Shown here: positions 36,398 through 45,047 of the stretch, one piece after another
Layout: each line of letters begins with the position of its first letter
How positions within the stretch are numbered: position 1 is the stretch's first letter
Origin: Phenylobacterium sp.
GTDB lineage: Bacteria; Pseudomonadota; Alphaproteobacteria; Caulobacterales; Caulobacteraceae
NCBI RefSeq assembly: GCF_025351295.1
Contig: NZ_JANXWD010000059.1
Coordinates: 1 to 47,097 of the forward strand
DNA length: 47,097 bases
Direction of reading: 5' to 3'
Notes under the pieces: model-generated
What the model was told of the DNA's origin: nothing
What the model saw: the letters and a program-made list of their open reading frames with translations, nothing else
Databases searched by the model: none
Program-made: the position numbers and the translations under genes

Positions 36398-37558
36398 TCA
36401 GAACCCAGCGGTGTTGGTCGGCAGGCCGAGGAACAGCCGCCCCGTGGTCTCCAGGATGTTGGGGGAGACCATGAAGTGCTGGGTGGCGACGTGGATGTCG
36501 CGGAACTGCCGCTGCAGGGGCGAGGTCGCGTAGACCGAGGTCCCGCCGGCCAGGGTGTACATGGCGTCGACCACGGCGGCCGACTCGCCCACGGCATGGT
36601 TCACGGATAGGCGCATGTTGCGGCTGAGGGCCAGCGGCACGGGCTCGCCGGCCAGGGTCAGGGCCCAGGCCTCGTCGAGGGCGCCGTAGAAGAAGGCGCG
36701 GGCGGCGCGCAGGCGGGCCTCGGCGCGGGCGATCTCGATCTGGGTGTGCGGGCGTTCGGCCAGGGGCGCGGACGCCCCGCCGCGGCGCTTCTCGCCGGCC
36801 ACGCGGGTGGCCTCGTCCAGCGCGGCGCGCGCGATCCCCAGCGCCACCGCGCCGATCCCCTGGGCCAGCGGGGAGAACGGCGGAAACCGGAACAGCGGGC
36901 GGTCCGGCAGGCGGGTGCGCAGGACGCCGGCGGCGTGGCGGTCTTCCACGAACACGTCCCTGACCTCGAAGGCGGTGCTGCCGGTTCCGCGCAGGCCCGA
37001 CACCTGCCAGGTGTCGAGCGAGGTCACCTGGTCGGCGCGGAAGAACAGCATGTGGTTGCGCGGCAGCCCCGCCGAGTTGAGCAGCGGCTGGCCGTCCTCC
37101 AGCAGCACGCAGCCGCCGCCGATCCAGTCGGCGTTCGGCGAACCCGAGCCCCAGTCCCAGCGGCCGGTGACCCGGAACCCGCCGGAGACCCTGGTGGCCC
37201 GGCCGTTGGCGGCGAACACCCCGGTGGCCAGGCTGTCCGGCCGAGCCATGATCTCGCGCGTCGCCTCGTCGGTCAGCCGGCCGAACGCCAGCGTGGTGGT
37301 GCAGGCGATGAAGGTCACCCAGCCGCAGGCCGCGTCGCCCTGGGCCAGGGCCTCGCAGACCTCGGCGACGGTGCGCGGCGCGGCCTCGAACCCGCCGCAG
37401 GCCTGCGCCAGGAACAGCCGGTAGAAGCCCGCCTCGCCCAGGGCGCGGGAGAGGTCGGGGGGGATGCGGCCGGCGGCCTCGATCTCTGCCGCGCGGGGCG
37501 CCAGGTCGTCGGCGGCGACGACGCGGGCGCGCGCGACGAGGTCCTGTTCGGTGGTCAT
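36398..37558 (-). CDS. flavin-dependent monooxygenase, acyl-CoA dehydrogenase fold (HsaA/HpaB-like)
   Basis: 386 aa. The fold is that of acyl-CoA dehydrogenases, but the C-terminal end RQFRDIHVATQHFMVSPNIL matches the class D flavin monooxygenases HsaA and HpaH rather than dehydrogenases. FYRLFLAQACGGFEAAPRTV is also typical. Such enzymes use FMNH2 or FADH2 from a separate reductase to hydroxylate an aromatic or steroid intermediate. That reductase is not in the window. It is followed on the same strand by nothing until the repeat, and preceded by the epoxide-hydrolase-like gene, 73 bp away. Confidence 0.88.
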   Translation of the reverse strand: MTTEQDLVARARVVAADDLAPRAAEIEAAGRIPPDLSRALGEAGFYRLFLAQACGGFEAAPRTVAEVCEALAQGDAACGWVTFIACTTTLAFGRLTDEATREIMARPDSLATGVFAANGRATRVSGGFRVTGRWDWGSGSPNADWIGGGCVLLEDGQPLLNSAGLPRNHMLFFRADQVTSLDTWQVSGLRGTGSTAFEVRDVFVEDRHAAGVLRTRLPDRPLFRFPPFSPLAQGIGAVALGIARAALDEATRVAGEKRRGGASAPLAERPHTQIEIARAEARLRAARAFFYGALDEAWALTLAGEPVPLALSRNMRLSVNHAVGESAAVVDAMYTLAGGTSVYATSPLQRQFRDIHVATQHFMVSPNILETTGRLFLGLPTNTAGF

Positions 37559-37631
37559 CTGCGCCCTCCCCGGCTGTGCGGGTCAGCCGAGGAGGTTTGC
37601 GCCGCGCTGTCAATGCGCAGCCGGGGGGCGC

Positions 37632-38036
37632 CTAGCCCAGGGCGGCCGCCAGCTCGGGCCACTGGCGCACCAGGGTCGCGACGTCGAAGTTGTCGCGCCA
37701 CAGCACGATGCTGCCATCGCGGACCTCGAAGACGCCGGTGACGGGAAATTCCGCCCAGCGGTCGGGGCCGAGCTGGTGGCGGTCCAGCCGATCCAGGAAC
37801 ACCGTGTCGCCTTCGACGGCCTTGCGCAGCACGATGAACTCGTTCCTGAGGGTCGGCGCGAAGAACGGTTCGAGCACGGCGCGCACGCCGGCCGGGCCGT
37901 GCACCGTGGCCATCGGGACGTTGGTGTATTCGCAGTCGTCGGCGATCAGCGGCAGGGCCGTGTCGTAGTCCTTGGTCTCCATGGCCTTCAGGAAGGCCAG
38001 GATGACGTCCAGGGGCGATGTGGGCGAAGAGGTCAT
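37632..38036 (-). CDS. limonene-1,2-epoxide hydrolase-like protein
   Basis: 134 aa, SnoaL/NTF2 fold. The start MTSSPTSPLDVILAFLKAME is preferred to the longer frame. The three catalytic positions of limonene epoxide hydrolase are present: Arg83 and Asp85 in FLDRLDRHQ, and Asp115 in LWRDNFDVATL, with the family spacing. So an epoxide-hydrolysing activity is likely. It precedes the flavin monooxygenase on the same strand, an attractive pairing of oxygenation and epoxide opening in terpene or cyclic-ketone breakdown. Other SnoaL proteins lack the Arg-x-Asp pair. Confidence 0.82.
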   Translation of the reverse strand: MTSSPTSPLDVILAFLKAMETKDYDTALPLIADDCEYTNVPMATVHGPAGVRAVLEPFFAPTLRNEFIVLRKAVEGDTVFLDRLDRHQLGPDRWAEFPVTGVFEVRDGSIVLWRDNFDVATLVRQWPELAAALG

Positions 38037-38185
38037 GGGGATGGGGTTTTTTGCCGTGAGCAGCCGCTTCTGGCCCAGGCGGGCGGCGGGGGCGATTACG
38101 TGAGAGGTAAGCACGGGGCGGCGTGGACGGCCGCGCCATGAGCCGCGATGGTGGCGTCCCCGCCGTCGTCCGGAGACCCCGCGCC

Positions 38186-39235
38186 ATGCCGAACACCACG
38201 CCGCCCCCGGGCTCCGGGCTCGATCGCCGCCAGCTGGTGACCGCTGGCCTGGGGGCCGCGGCCCTCGCGGGCGCAGCGCGGACGGCGGGGGCTGAGGTCG
38301 CCGCGCCGCTGAAGCTGACGACACCGTGCGTGATCTCCACCTGGGACTTCGGGGTCGCCGCCAACGCCGCGGCCTGGAGCGTGCTGGCCGGCGGCGGGGC
38401 GGCGATCGATGCGGTGGAGGCCGGGGCGCGCATCCCCGAGGCGGACCTGAAGAACCACAGCGTCGGCCGCGCCGGCTATCCCGACCGGGACGGCCACGTC
38501 AGCCTGGACGCCAGCATCATGAACCAGCGGGGCGACTGCGGCGCGGTGGCGGGGCTGGAGCACATCGCCCATCCGATCTCGGTGGCGCGCCGGGTGATGG
38601 AGCGGACCCCGCACGTGCTGCTGGTCGGCGAGGGCGCGCTGCAGTTCGCCGTGGAACAGGGGTTCCCGCGCGAGGAACTGCTGACGCCGGAGTCGCGGGC
38701 GGCATGGCGGGCCTGGCTGCGCGAGAAGTCATACCGGCCGATCGCCAACCGCGAGGTCGGCGACTATGGCCGCAAGCTGGGCCCGCCCGGCGGCCGGGCC
38801 AACCACGACACCATCGGCATGCTGGCCATCGACGCGCACGGCGACCTCTGCGGCGCCTGCACCACCAGCGGCATGGCCTGGAAGATGCGCGGCCGGGTCG
38901 GCGACAGCCCGATCATCGGCGCCGGGCTCTATGTCGACAACGAGGTGGGCGCCGCCACCTCCACCGGGGTCGGCGAGGAGGTGATCCGCAACGTCGGCAG
39001 CTTCCTGGTGGTGGAGCTGATGCGCCAGGGCCGCTCGCCGCGCGACGCCTGCAAGGAGGCGGTGACGCGGATCCTGCGCCGCAAGGCGGTCCACGACCCG
39101 GACTTCCAGGTGGGCTTCCTGGCCCTCAACCGGGCCGGCGAGGTGGGCGCCTGGGCGGTCCAGTCGGGCTTCACCTACGCCACCTGCGACGCCCGGTCCC
39201 AGACCCGGATCACCCCCAGCGAGAGCTTTTCGTGA
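38186..39235 (+). CDS. N(4)-(beta-N-acetylglucosaminyl)-L-asparaginase family, Tat-exported
   Basis: 349 aa. The Tat signal DRRQLVTAGLGAAALAGAAR starts at residue 13, so the protein is exported folded. The Ntn-hydrolase activation site is NHDTIGMLA with Thr209, which becomes the N-terminal nucleophile after self-cleavage. GRVGDSPIIGAGLYVDNEVG and TGVGEEVIRN complete the family. It probably removes N-linked Asn-GlcNAc or beta-aspartyl units. The start at 38186 gives the Tat signal; longer frames lack support. It is divergent from the epoxide-hydrolase-like gene. Confidence 0.88.
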   Translation: MPNTTPPPGSGLDRRQLVTAGLGAAALAGAARTAGAEVAAPLKLTTPCVISTWDFGVAANAAAWSVLAGGGAAIDAVEAGARIPEADLKNHSVGRAGYPDRDGHVSLDASIMNQRGDCGAVAGLEHIAHPISVARRVMERTPHVLLVGEGALQFAVEQGFPREELLTPESRAAWRAWLREKSYRPIANREVGDYGRKLGPPGGRANHDTIGMLAIDAHGDLCGACTTSGMAWKMRGRVGDSPIIGAGLYVDNEVGAATSTGVGEEVIRNVGSFLVVELMRQGRSPRDACKEAVTRILRRKAVHDPDFQVGFLALNRAGEVGAWAVQSGFTYATCDARSQTRITPSESFS

Positions 39236-39638
39236 GGTGACCCCGGCCGGCAGCGGGTCCTGGTCATGGCGCGCGCGCCGGCGCGGCGGCGGGGATCAAG
39301 CGCCTTCCCGGCCGCGGTGGATGTAGGCCACCAGGCTCTTGATCTCGTCGCGGCTCAACGGCGTGGTCGGCATCTCGTAATGGCCGACGTCGTTGATCGC
39401 CTCAAGCTCGTTTGGCCTGCCGGCGCATGACGCTCTCCCTGGACATCGCATCGACGCGGTCGGCACATGGGCGATGCGAACGCGCGGCGGAGGTCTACGT
39501 CAGGCAAACGCCATTCGCGAGCCAAGCGCTCCAATAGGCCTCCGCAACCTTGCGAATTATTCGGCCCATCCGGCGAACTCGGTCAGTTCGCTGAGCCTCA
39601 GGCTGCGGCGATGAGCGGGGTTGGGGGCGGCTCGCCGT
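39236..39638. other. 403-bp gap with a cytochrome c remnant
   Basis: It contains a possible cytochrome c end on the minus strand (39296-39427). The remaining 200 bp has no recognised feature. Confidence 0.5.
39296..39427 (-). pseudogene. possible cytochrome c C-terminal fragment
   Basis: The minus-strand frame to a stop at 39296 reads AINDVGHYEMPTTPLSRDEI followed by KSLVAYIH. This matches the C-terminal methionine-ligand region and last helix of class I cytochromes c (MPTTPLS..., LVAYI). The haem-binding CxxCH and the N-terminal part are absent. No start codon. It appears to be the tail of a gene otherwise deleted. Confidence 0.4.
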
Positions 39639-39914
39639 TCAGCGAACCGTCTGCGTCTCCCTGGGGGCCGAAACGCGGCGCGTCCGGGCCTGGGCCTTGG
39701 GCTTCGGCAGCAGTCGGAAGCGGGTCTGGCACCACGCGAAATCGACGCCCACATCGAGCAGGGCATCGGAACGTCCGCAGGGGCAGGCGAAGTCCATGAT
39801 CCCGATGACCCGGTAGGTCTCCCCGGCCCGGAGCGGCGTCGGCCATCCCGTGGCATGGTTCGGGGCCGCGTTGACGCATAGAACCAGGTCGCCAGGGCCA
39901 ACAGCGTCGCTCAT
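39639..39914 (-). CDS. small cysteine-containing protein, function unknown
   Basis: 91 aa starting MSDAVGPGDLVLCVNAAPNH; AGAGG lies 9 nt upstream, which favours this ATG over the one at 39923. It carries CVNA, ACPCGR and WCQTR cysteine sites and GETYRVIGI. The layout recalls small zinc-binding or SH3-like proteins found in phages and plasmids, but I cannot assign a family. Gene remnants and a terminase-like gene nearby suggest mobile-DNA debris. Confidence 0.6.
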   Translation of the reverse strand: MSDAVGPGDLVLCVNAAPNHATGWPTPLRAGETYRVIGIMDFACPCGRSDALLDVGVDFAWCQTRFRLLPKPKAQARTRRVSAPRETQTVR

Positions 39915-40052
39915 AGCCTTCATCCTCTACCCTTGGGCGAAGACTAGACCCTGGCCCGCAACGGGCAAAGACCGGTTTCCACCCGTCGCGGACTCCACAC
40001 AGCGCCTCCGGCGCAGCGCCAGGCCCGCGGGGGTGGCGCGTGGGGCGGCGCC

Positions 40053-40547
40053 TCACCTGGGCGTGGCGGATTCCGGCGGGTAGGTGAAGGGGCGGTCGTG
40101 GATCCAGGTCTCGGCCAGGCGGTCAGCCTCGTCGAAGCCCTCCAGCAGCGCCGCCTCCTCGCCGGCCTTGGGCGGGCAGGCCTTGGCGAAGTCCTTGAAG
40201 GCGTCGTGGATCTCGTCCTTCACCTGCGCCACGCGCGCGGGGATCGCGCCCTCCAGCGAAAGGCCGGAGTTCCACTTCAGGCCGTCGCAGCGGGAGAACC
40301 TGATCGCCACGCCCGCGCCGTCCGGGTCCGAACGATGCAGGACGAAGTCGACGGTCTCCAGGCTGCGTGCCAGCCGGACCTCGCGGTCGCTGTCGTCGCC
40401 GGGCTTGGCGCCCAGGTCGCTCACCGTCCAGCCGCCGACCTGCTGGGTACGCTCAAGAGGCCCGGTGGGCGCGGGCTGCGGCGGCGGCTGGGCCGAGGCG
40501 GCGCCGGCCAGGGCCAGGCCCAAGCTGAGCGGAACGAACAGCTTCAC
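40053..40547 (-). CDS. secreted protein of unknown function
   Basis: 164 aa with signal peptide MKLFVPLSLGLALAGAASAQ and a Pro-rich start of the mature part. WTVSDLGAKPGDDSDREVRL and AFKDFAKACPPKAGEEAAL have no known motif. Two cysteines could form a disulphide. Not recognised; presumably periplasmic. Confidence 0.75.
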   Translation of the reverse strand: MKLFVPLSLGLALAGAASAQPPPQPAPTGPLERTQQVGGWTVSDLGAKPGDDSDREVRLARSLETVDFVLHRSDPDGAGVAIRFSRCDGLKWNSGLSLEGAIPARVAQVKDEIHDAFKDFAKACPPKAGEEAALLEGFDEADRLAETWIHDRPFTYPPESATPR

Positions 40548-40613
40548 GGTCTACCCCTTCGCCGACCCGCGATCCTCTTATCACGGACCGCGGTCGGCGA
40601 GGCGGCCTGATCG

Positions 40614-40796
40614 CTACGCGGCGCCTTTGCGCGAACGGGGCGCTTTCTCGACAACCGGCACATAGCCGGCGTCCTGGGCCTTGTCGCGCCACTGCTTCGC
40701 GGACTCCAGGAAATGTGCGCGCGTGATGCCGAGCGACTTCTCGGCGCGGGCTTCCGCGGCCTGAGCGCGTTTGTGGAATTCTGCACCCTTGGTCAT
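40614..40796 (-). CDS. small basic protein, hypothetical
   Basis: 60 aa: MTKGAEFHKRAQAAEARAEK and ITRAHFLESAKQWRDKAQDA, mostly one amphipathic helix. It resembles short helical proteins common in Caulobacterales, but no function is known. Weak support beyond coding appearance. Confidence 0.5.
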   Translation of the reverse strand: MTKGAEFHKRAQAAEARAEKSLGITRAHFLESAKQWRDKAQDAGYVPVVEKAPRSRKGAA

Positions 40797-40937
40797 GGCG
40801 CAGAGCGGTACCCCTCGCCCGCGATCAGTTCAATCGCCATGACGATCCTACGACAAAGCTGCGTCGAACTGACCCGCCTCAGCGGCTCGGTCATCAGGAC
40901 TGAGCCCGAATCGGCTTTTGCGCGCCAACCCCGCGCC

Positions 40938-41807
40938 TCACAGCCACTGCGCGTCGTCCTCGCCCTCCGGCCCCAGGCCGATCTCCGCCGGATCGACCCC
41001 CTCCTCGACCGCCCGCTTGCGCGCCAGCCTGCGCAGTTGCCGCTTGTGCCTCTCGGCCTGCGCCGCGTCCCCCGGCGGCGGCGGATGGGTCCACGGCCCC
41101 ACGCGGTCGCGCACCGGCCGCATGGTGTCCGGGTCGGCGCAATAGCTGACCACGCGGTGCTGCCCGGTCTCGAAGTGTCTCTCGACGTGGAAGTGGCGGA
41201 ACAGGATCACCTGCGGTCCCTCTGGCGCCACCGGCGCCGCCGGCGCCTCCACCGGCTTCATGCGCCCGTGGGTGCGCGGCGACTTGGTCCCCGCCAGCCA
41301 GCGCAGGTGGCCCAGCTGCATGCGGGTCATGAACGTGGTCTGCGGCGTCGCCGCCAGCGCCATCTTCCAGCCCGTCTCCCCCATCCGCTCCGCCTGCGCC
41401 TGCCGCGCCATGGCCAGCGCCTCGGCGAACGCCGCCTGCGTCGTCTGCCAGTAGAAGATGACCCGCAACGACGGCATCGCCGGGTCCTCGGCGATGTCGC
41501 AGAGTGGCTCGCCCTCCGACACCCGCACCACGATCTCGTGCGCCGTCACCGGGCAGTAGCTGGAGGGCCGCCCCGGCGCGGTCCGCTTCCCGAACAGCTT
41601 CGCCCGCTGGTACAGCGCCGCGACCCGCGGGTTCTCCCGCACCCAGGCGTTGAAGCTCGCCCGGGTCGGCATGTCCGCGTCCCGGCAGATCGCCAGCACC
41701 GTCTCCCCCGCCGCCACCCGCCGACAGATCGCCCGGATCGCCCGCGCCGAATACCGCACCGGCGCCCGCGCCGTCGCCCGCTCGTCCTCGCTCCGCCCGT
41801 CCTGCAT
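40938..41807 (-). CDS. terminase small subunit-like protein
   Basis: 289 aa from the ATG at 41807, with GAGGG 9 nt before; a GTG at 41822 is less likely. Two similar HTH-like units occur: RAICRRVAAGETVLAICRDA with MPTRASFNAWV, and EIVVRVSEGEPLCDIAEDPA with MPSLRVIFYWQ. This is the pattern of phage terminase small subunits that bind packaging-site DNA. The C-terminal part includes a Pro-rich linker and a charged helix. No large subunit, portal or capsid gene is nearby, so it is a lone relic or a domesticated DNA-binding protein. A promoter candidate lies 115 bp upstream. Confidence 0.75.
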   Translation of the reverse strand: MQDGRSEDERATARAPVRYSARAIRAICRRVAAGETVLAICRDADMPTRASFNAWVRENPRVAALYQRAKLFGKRTAPGRPSSYCPVTAHEIVVRVSEGEPLCDIAEDPAMPSLRVIFYWQTTQAAFAEALAMARQAQAERMGETGWKMALAATPQTTFMTRMQLGHLRWLAGTKSPRTHGRMKPVEAPAAPVAPEGPQVILFRHFHVERHFETGQHRVVSYCADPDTMRPVRDRVGPWTHPPPPGDAAQAERHKRQLRRLARKRAVEEGVDPAEIGLGPEGEDDAQWL

Positions 41808-41921
41808 GCCAACCGCCCTCACCGCCCGGTCACCCGCAGGCGCCGCGACAGTCCGAATGAATGAATGGAAGCCGGCCCGGCGGGGTGCTGCGTCTTGAAC
41901 CGCAATCCAGGAGCCTCGGAG

Positions 41922-41950
41922 ACCCTAGCCCAAAGGCAATGCCACGTCAA
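41922..41950 (-). promoter_or_regulatory. candidate sigma-70 promoter for the terminase-like gene
   Basis: Minus strand TTGACG (41950-41945), 17-bp spacer, TAGGGT (41927-41922). The region is less GC-rich than its surroundings. Confidence 0.4.
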
Positions 41951-42027
41951 GAACAAACAAAGAACATGAGTCCAGCGCTTCAGCCGCAGTCCCCGCGCTC
42001 CTTCCTCTGCTTCTAGCCTCCGCCGTT

Positions 42028-42075
42028 CACGGGGGAGGGGAACCATCGGCTGAAGAGCCGATAGTGGAGGGGGCG
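42028..42075. repeat. GGGGAGGGG-type repeat
   Basis: GGGGGAGGGGAACCATCGGC, then TGAAGAGCCGATAGTGGAGG. The core ATCGGCT-GA-AGAGCCGAT is a hairpin. It shares its arms with the 36247-36379 repeat and runs directly into the MITE copy. Confidence 0.7.
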
Positions 42076-42216
42076 AGGGCGGATTTTCGCCCTCTCATGG
42101 CCCTTCCGCTCAAACAGGCAAAATCTCGTAGTTGAAATAATTGGGTTTTCTGAATCTCTAGGGCTGCAAACTTGCGCCTCAGGCACCCCAAAAAACCTAT
42201 TTCAACAACCTGCTAG
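42074..42216. mobile_element. MITE-like element, copy 2 (one end missing)
   Basis: Reverse complement of most of 20561-20700, nearly identical over about 140 bp and ending in the same CTAG. The other terminal repeat is replaced by the GGGGAGGGG repeat. It lies 24 bp after the uvrC stop. Confidence 0.85.
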
Positions 42217-42239
42217 GCCCTGGGTAACCTGGCCGTCCC

Positions 42240-44126
42240 TCACTTCCGAAAATACCCCCAAACCCGCTCCGCCAGCGCCTCGCTGACCCCCTCCACCTTC
42301 GCCAAATCCTCCACGCTCGCCCGGCTCACCCCCCGCGCCGACCCGAACGCATGCAGCAGCGCCCGCTTCCGCCCCGGCCCCACCCCCTCGATCTCGTCGA
42401 GCGGGTTCTTCTTCATGTCCGCCGCCCGCTTCACCCGGTGGGTCCCGATCGCGAACCTGTGCGCCTCATCCCGCAACCGCTGGAGGTAGTACAGAACCGG
42501 CGATTTCGGCTCGAGCATGAAGTACGGCCGGCCCGGGATGTAGAACCGCTCCAGGCCCGCGTCGCGGTCCGGTCCCTTCGCCACCCCCACCACCGGGATG
42601 TCGTCGACGCCCAGGTCGGCCATGATCTCCACGACCACGTTGACCTGGCCCATGCCGCCGTCGATCAGCACCAGGTCGGGCCGCGCAAACCCCCCGTCGT
42701 CGACCCCGGCCTCCTCGTCCTTGACCATCCGGGCAAACCGCCGGCGCAGGACCTCCTTCATCATCCCGAAGTCGTCGCCGGGAGTGATCTCGGTGCTCTT
42801 GATGTTGAACTTGCGGTACTGGGATTTCTGGAAGCCGTCGGGGCCGGCGACGATCATGCCGCCGACCGCGTTGGTCCCCATGATGTGGCTGTTGTCGTAG
42901 ACCTCGATCCGCTCGGGCGGGGTCTCCAGGCCGAAGGCTTCGCAGACCCCGGCCAGCAGCTTGGTCTGGGCCGAGCTCTCGGCCATCTTGCGCCCCAGCG
43001 CCTCGCGGGCGTTGGTCAGGGCGTGGTCGACCAGCTGGCGCTTCTCGCCGCGCTGGGGTTTGCCGATCTGCACCTTGCGGCCGGACTTCTGGGCGAAGGC
43101 TTCTTCCAGCAGCTCGCGCTCCGCGGGCTCCACGCTGGTGAGGATCAGCTTGGGGATCGGCTTGTCGTCGTAGAACTGGCCCAGGAAGGCGCCCATGATG
43201 TCGGCGTCCTCGTCCGACTTGTCCACACGCGGGAAATAGGCGCGGTTGCCCCAGTTCTGGCCGGCGCGGAAGAAGAACACCTGCACGCAGGCCTGGCCGC
43301 CCTCGGCATTCAGGGCGAAGACGTCGGCCTCCTCCAGGGTCTCGGGGTTGACCGAGGTCTCCTGGGCGACGGAGGCCAGGGCGCGGATGCGGTCGCGCAG
43401 GCGCGCGGCGTATTCGAACTCCATCTCGTCGGAGGCGGCCTGCATCTCCTGCGACATGCGCTGCATCACCAGCCGCGACTTGCCGCGCAGGAAGTCCTCG
43501 GCCTGTTCGACCAGCTGGGCGTAGTCGTCCAGGGCGATGAGGCCGGTGCAGGGCGCCGAGCAGCGCTTGATCTGGTGCAGCATGCAGGGGCGCGTGCGGC
43601 TCTCGTAGACGCTGTCGGAGCAGGAGCGCAGCAGGAAGGCCTTCTGCAGGGTGTTGAGGGTCTTGGTCACCGAGTGGGCGCTGGCGAAGGGGCCGAAATA
43701 GTCGCCCTTGATGGTGTGGGCGCCGCGGTGCTTGCGCAGCTGGGCGGCCGGGTGTTCCCGGCGGATGACGATCTCGGGGAACGACTTGTCGTCGCGCAGC
43801 AGGACGTTGAAGCGCGGCTTCAGCTGCTTGATCAGGTTGATCTCGAGCAGCAGGGCGTCGGTCTCGGTGCGGGTGGTGATGAACTCCATCGAGCGCGTCA
43901 GGTCGACCATGTGGGCGATGCGCTGGGTGTGGAAGCGGCCCTGGGCGTATTGGACGACGCGCTTCTTGAGGCTGCGCGCCTTGCCGACGTAGAGCACTTC
44001 GCCGTCCTCGCCCATCATCCGGTAGACGCCCGGCCGGTCCGGCAGCCGCCTGACCTCGTCCTTGATCAGCGCCGCGCCCTTCAGGGGGGCGGTGGCGTTC
44101 ACGGTCGAAGGGGGAGCGTCCGACAT
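42240..44126 (-). CDS. uvrC: UvrABC system protein C (excinuclease)
   Basis: 628 aa nucleotide-excision-repair nuclease making both incisions beside a lesion with UvrB. The GIY-YIG 3' nuclease domain has [20 protein letters not shown]. The UvrB-binding UVR motif is [20 protein letters not shown]. The RNase-H-like 5' nuclease has [20 protein letters not shown] and [13 protein letters not shown]. The C-terminal helix-hairpin-helix pair is [20 protein letters not shown] and [15 protein letters not shown]. Start at 44126; the longer frame lacks homology. pgsA, commonly next to it, is 20.8 kb downstream. Confidence 0.98.
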   Translation of the reverse strand: MSDAPPSTVNATAPLKGAALIKDEVRRLPDRPGVYRMMGEDGEVLYVGKARSLKKRVVQYAQGRFHTQRIAHMVDLTRSMEFITTRTETDALLLEINLIKQLKPRFNVLLRDDKSFPEIVIRREHPAAQLRKHRGAHTIKGDYFGPFASAHSVTKTLNTLQKAFLLRSCSDSVYESRTRPCMLHQIKRCSAPCTGLIALDDYAQLVEQAEDFLRGKSRLVMQRMSQEMQAASDEMEFEYAARLRDRIRALASVAQETSVNPETLEEADVFALNAEGGQACVQVFFFRAGQNWGNRAYFPRVDKSDEDADIMGAFLGQFYDDKPIPKLILTSVEPAERELLEEAFAQKSGRKVQIGKPQRGEKRQLVDHALTNAREALGRKMAESSAQTKLLAGVCEAFGLETPPERIEVYDNSHIMGTNAVGGMIVAGPDGFQKSQYRKFNIKSTEITPGDDFGMMKEVLRRRFARMVKDEEAGVDDGGFARPDLVLIDGGMGQVNVVVEIMADLGVDDIPVVGVAKGPDRDAGLERFYIPGRPYFMLEPKSPVLYYLQRLRDEAHRFAIGTHRVKRAADMKKNPLDEIEGVGPGRKRALLHAFGSARGVSRASVEDLAKVEGVSEALAERVWGYFRK

Positions 44127-44265
44127 GGGGAGAGATATAGGCGAGTCCGCGGAGCCGCGCAGGGGGCCTTCCCGCCCCTCCCGTTTTCGCGCGCCAGCCG
44201 GCAAGCTGGACCCTTGGCCGCGGCGCCGCCAGGATCGGGGCGGGCATGGACCTTGGGAGACGCGC

Positions 44266-44919
44266 GTGGGCCGACTGACCTGGTGGATGTTCCGCGCCCG
44301 GCTGGCGATGGAGGATCCGAAGAGCCGCGCGTGGGATGCCCGCCATGGGGTCGAGACCGCCGCCGAGACGGCGCTGGGCGACGCCGGGGTGGCGGGCGAT
44401 GCGGTGGCGCGCGGGAACGGCGTCTACCGGGTGACCTGGGGCGGGCTGATCGGCAAGGCGCTGGGCGCGCTCGACATCGCCGATCCTGGGCTGTGGACCT
44501 TCGTCGACTACGGGTCGGGCAAGGGCAAGGCCATGCTGATGGCCGCGGACTATCCGTTCGCCCGGATTGTGGGGGTGGAGTTCGCGCCGCAACTGCACGC
44601 CGTGGCGGTGCGCAACTGCGCTGCCTATCGCAGCCCGGACCAGGCGTGCCGGGCCCTGGAGCCGGTGCTGGGCGATGTGCTGGATTATGAGCCGCCGGCG
44701 GGGCCGCTGGTGGTGTTCATGTGCAACCCGTTCGACGAGGCGACGCTGAGCGCGGTGTTCGACCGCTGGCGCGTGCGGGTGGCCGGGGGCCAGACCGACC
44801 TGCGGGTGCTGTACCTGAACATGCGCGAGGTCGCCGAGAGCCGCGGGGTGCTGGACGCCCAGACCTGGCTGAAGCCGGTGGCGCGGGCCAGGCAGTTCGT
44901 GGTGCTGGCGCCCGTCTGA
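44266..44919 (+). CDS. class I SAM-dependent methyltransferase
   Basis: 217 aa from a GTG at 44266 with GGGAG 8 nt upstream. SAM motif I is [20 protein letters not shown], the acidic end of strand 2 lies in [11 protein letters not shown], and [16 protein letters not shown] corresponds to motif IV. Substrate unknown; this compact type appears near cell-division or lipid genes without fixed partners. Divergent from uvrC. Confidence 0.85.
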   Translation: MGRLTWWMFRARLAMEDPKSRAWDARHGVETAAETALGDAGVAGDAVARGNGVYRVTWGGLIGKALGALDIADPGLWTFVDYGSGKGKAMLMAADYPFARIVGVEFAPQLHAVAVRNCAAYRSPDQACRALEPVLGDVLDYEPPAGPLVVFMCNPFDEATLSAVFDRWRVRVAGGQTDLRVLYLNMREVAESRGVLDAQTWLKPVARARQFVVLAPV

Positions 44920-44930
44920 GCCGGCCGGCG

Positions 44931-45047
44931 CTAGAGCCTGTCTGGTTCAAGTGGACTCACTTGAACCAGATAAAAAGGCTCCAACGCTTTGAATTAGAGC
45001 GCGTCGGGCGGCGAAACCGGGATCCACTTTCGCCTGACGCGCTCTAG
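44931..45047. repeat. palindromic repeat pair R2-R1, inverted copy
   Basis: R2 at 44931-44981 (CTAGAGCC..CTGGTTCAAG and complement) and R1 at 44995-45047 together are the reverse complement of 20448-20564. The right-hand CTAG gives the stop codon of the following minus-strand acyl-CoA synthetase gene. R2 here lacks a few bases in one arm. Confidence 0.88.

Larger units (their letters stand above)
41808..42239. other. 432-bp gap with promoter candidate and repeats
   Basis: It contains a candidate promoter for the terminase-like gene, a GGGGAGGGG-type repeat and the second MITE copy. No protein recognised. Confidence 0.7.

Noticed and set aside
42351..44690. 779-codon frame opposite uvrC
   Set aside because: Shadow of uvrC on the other strand.
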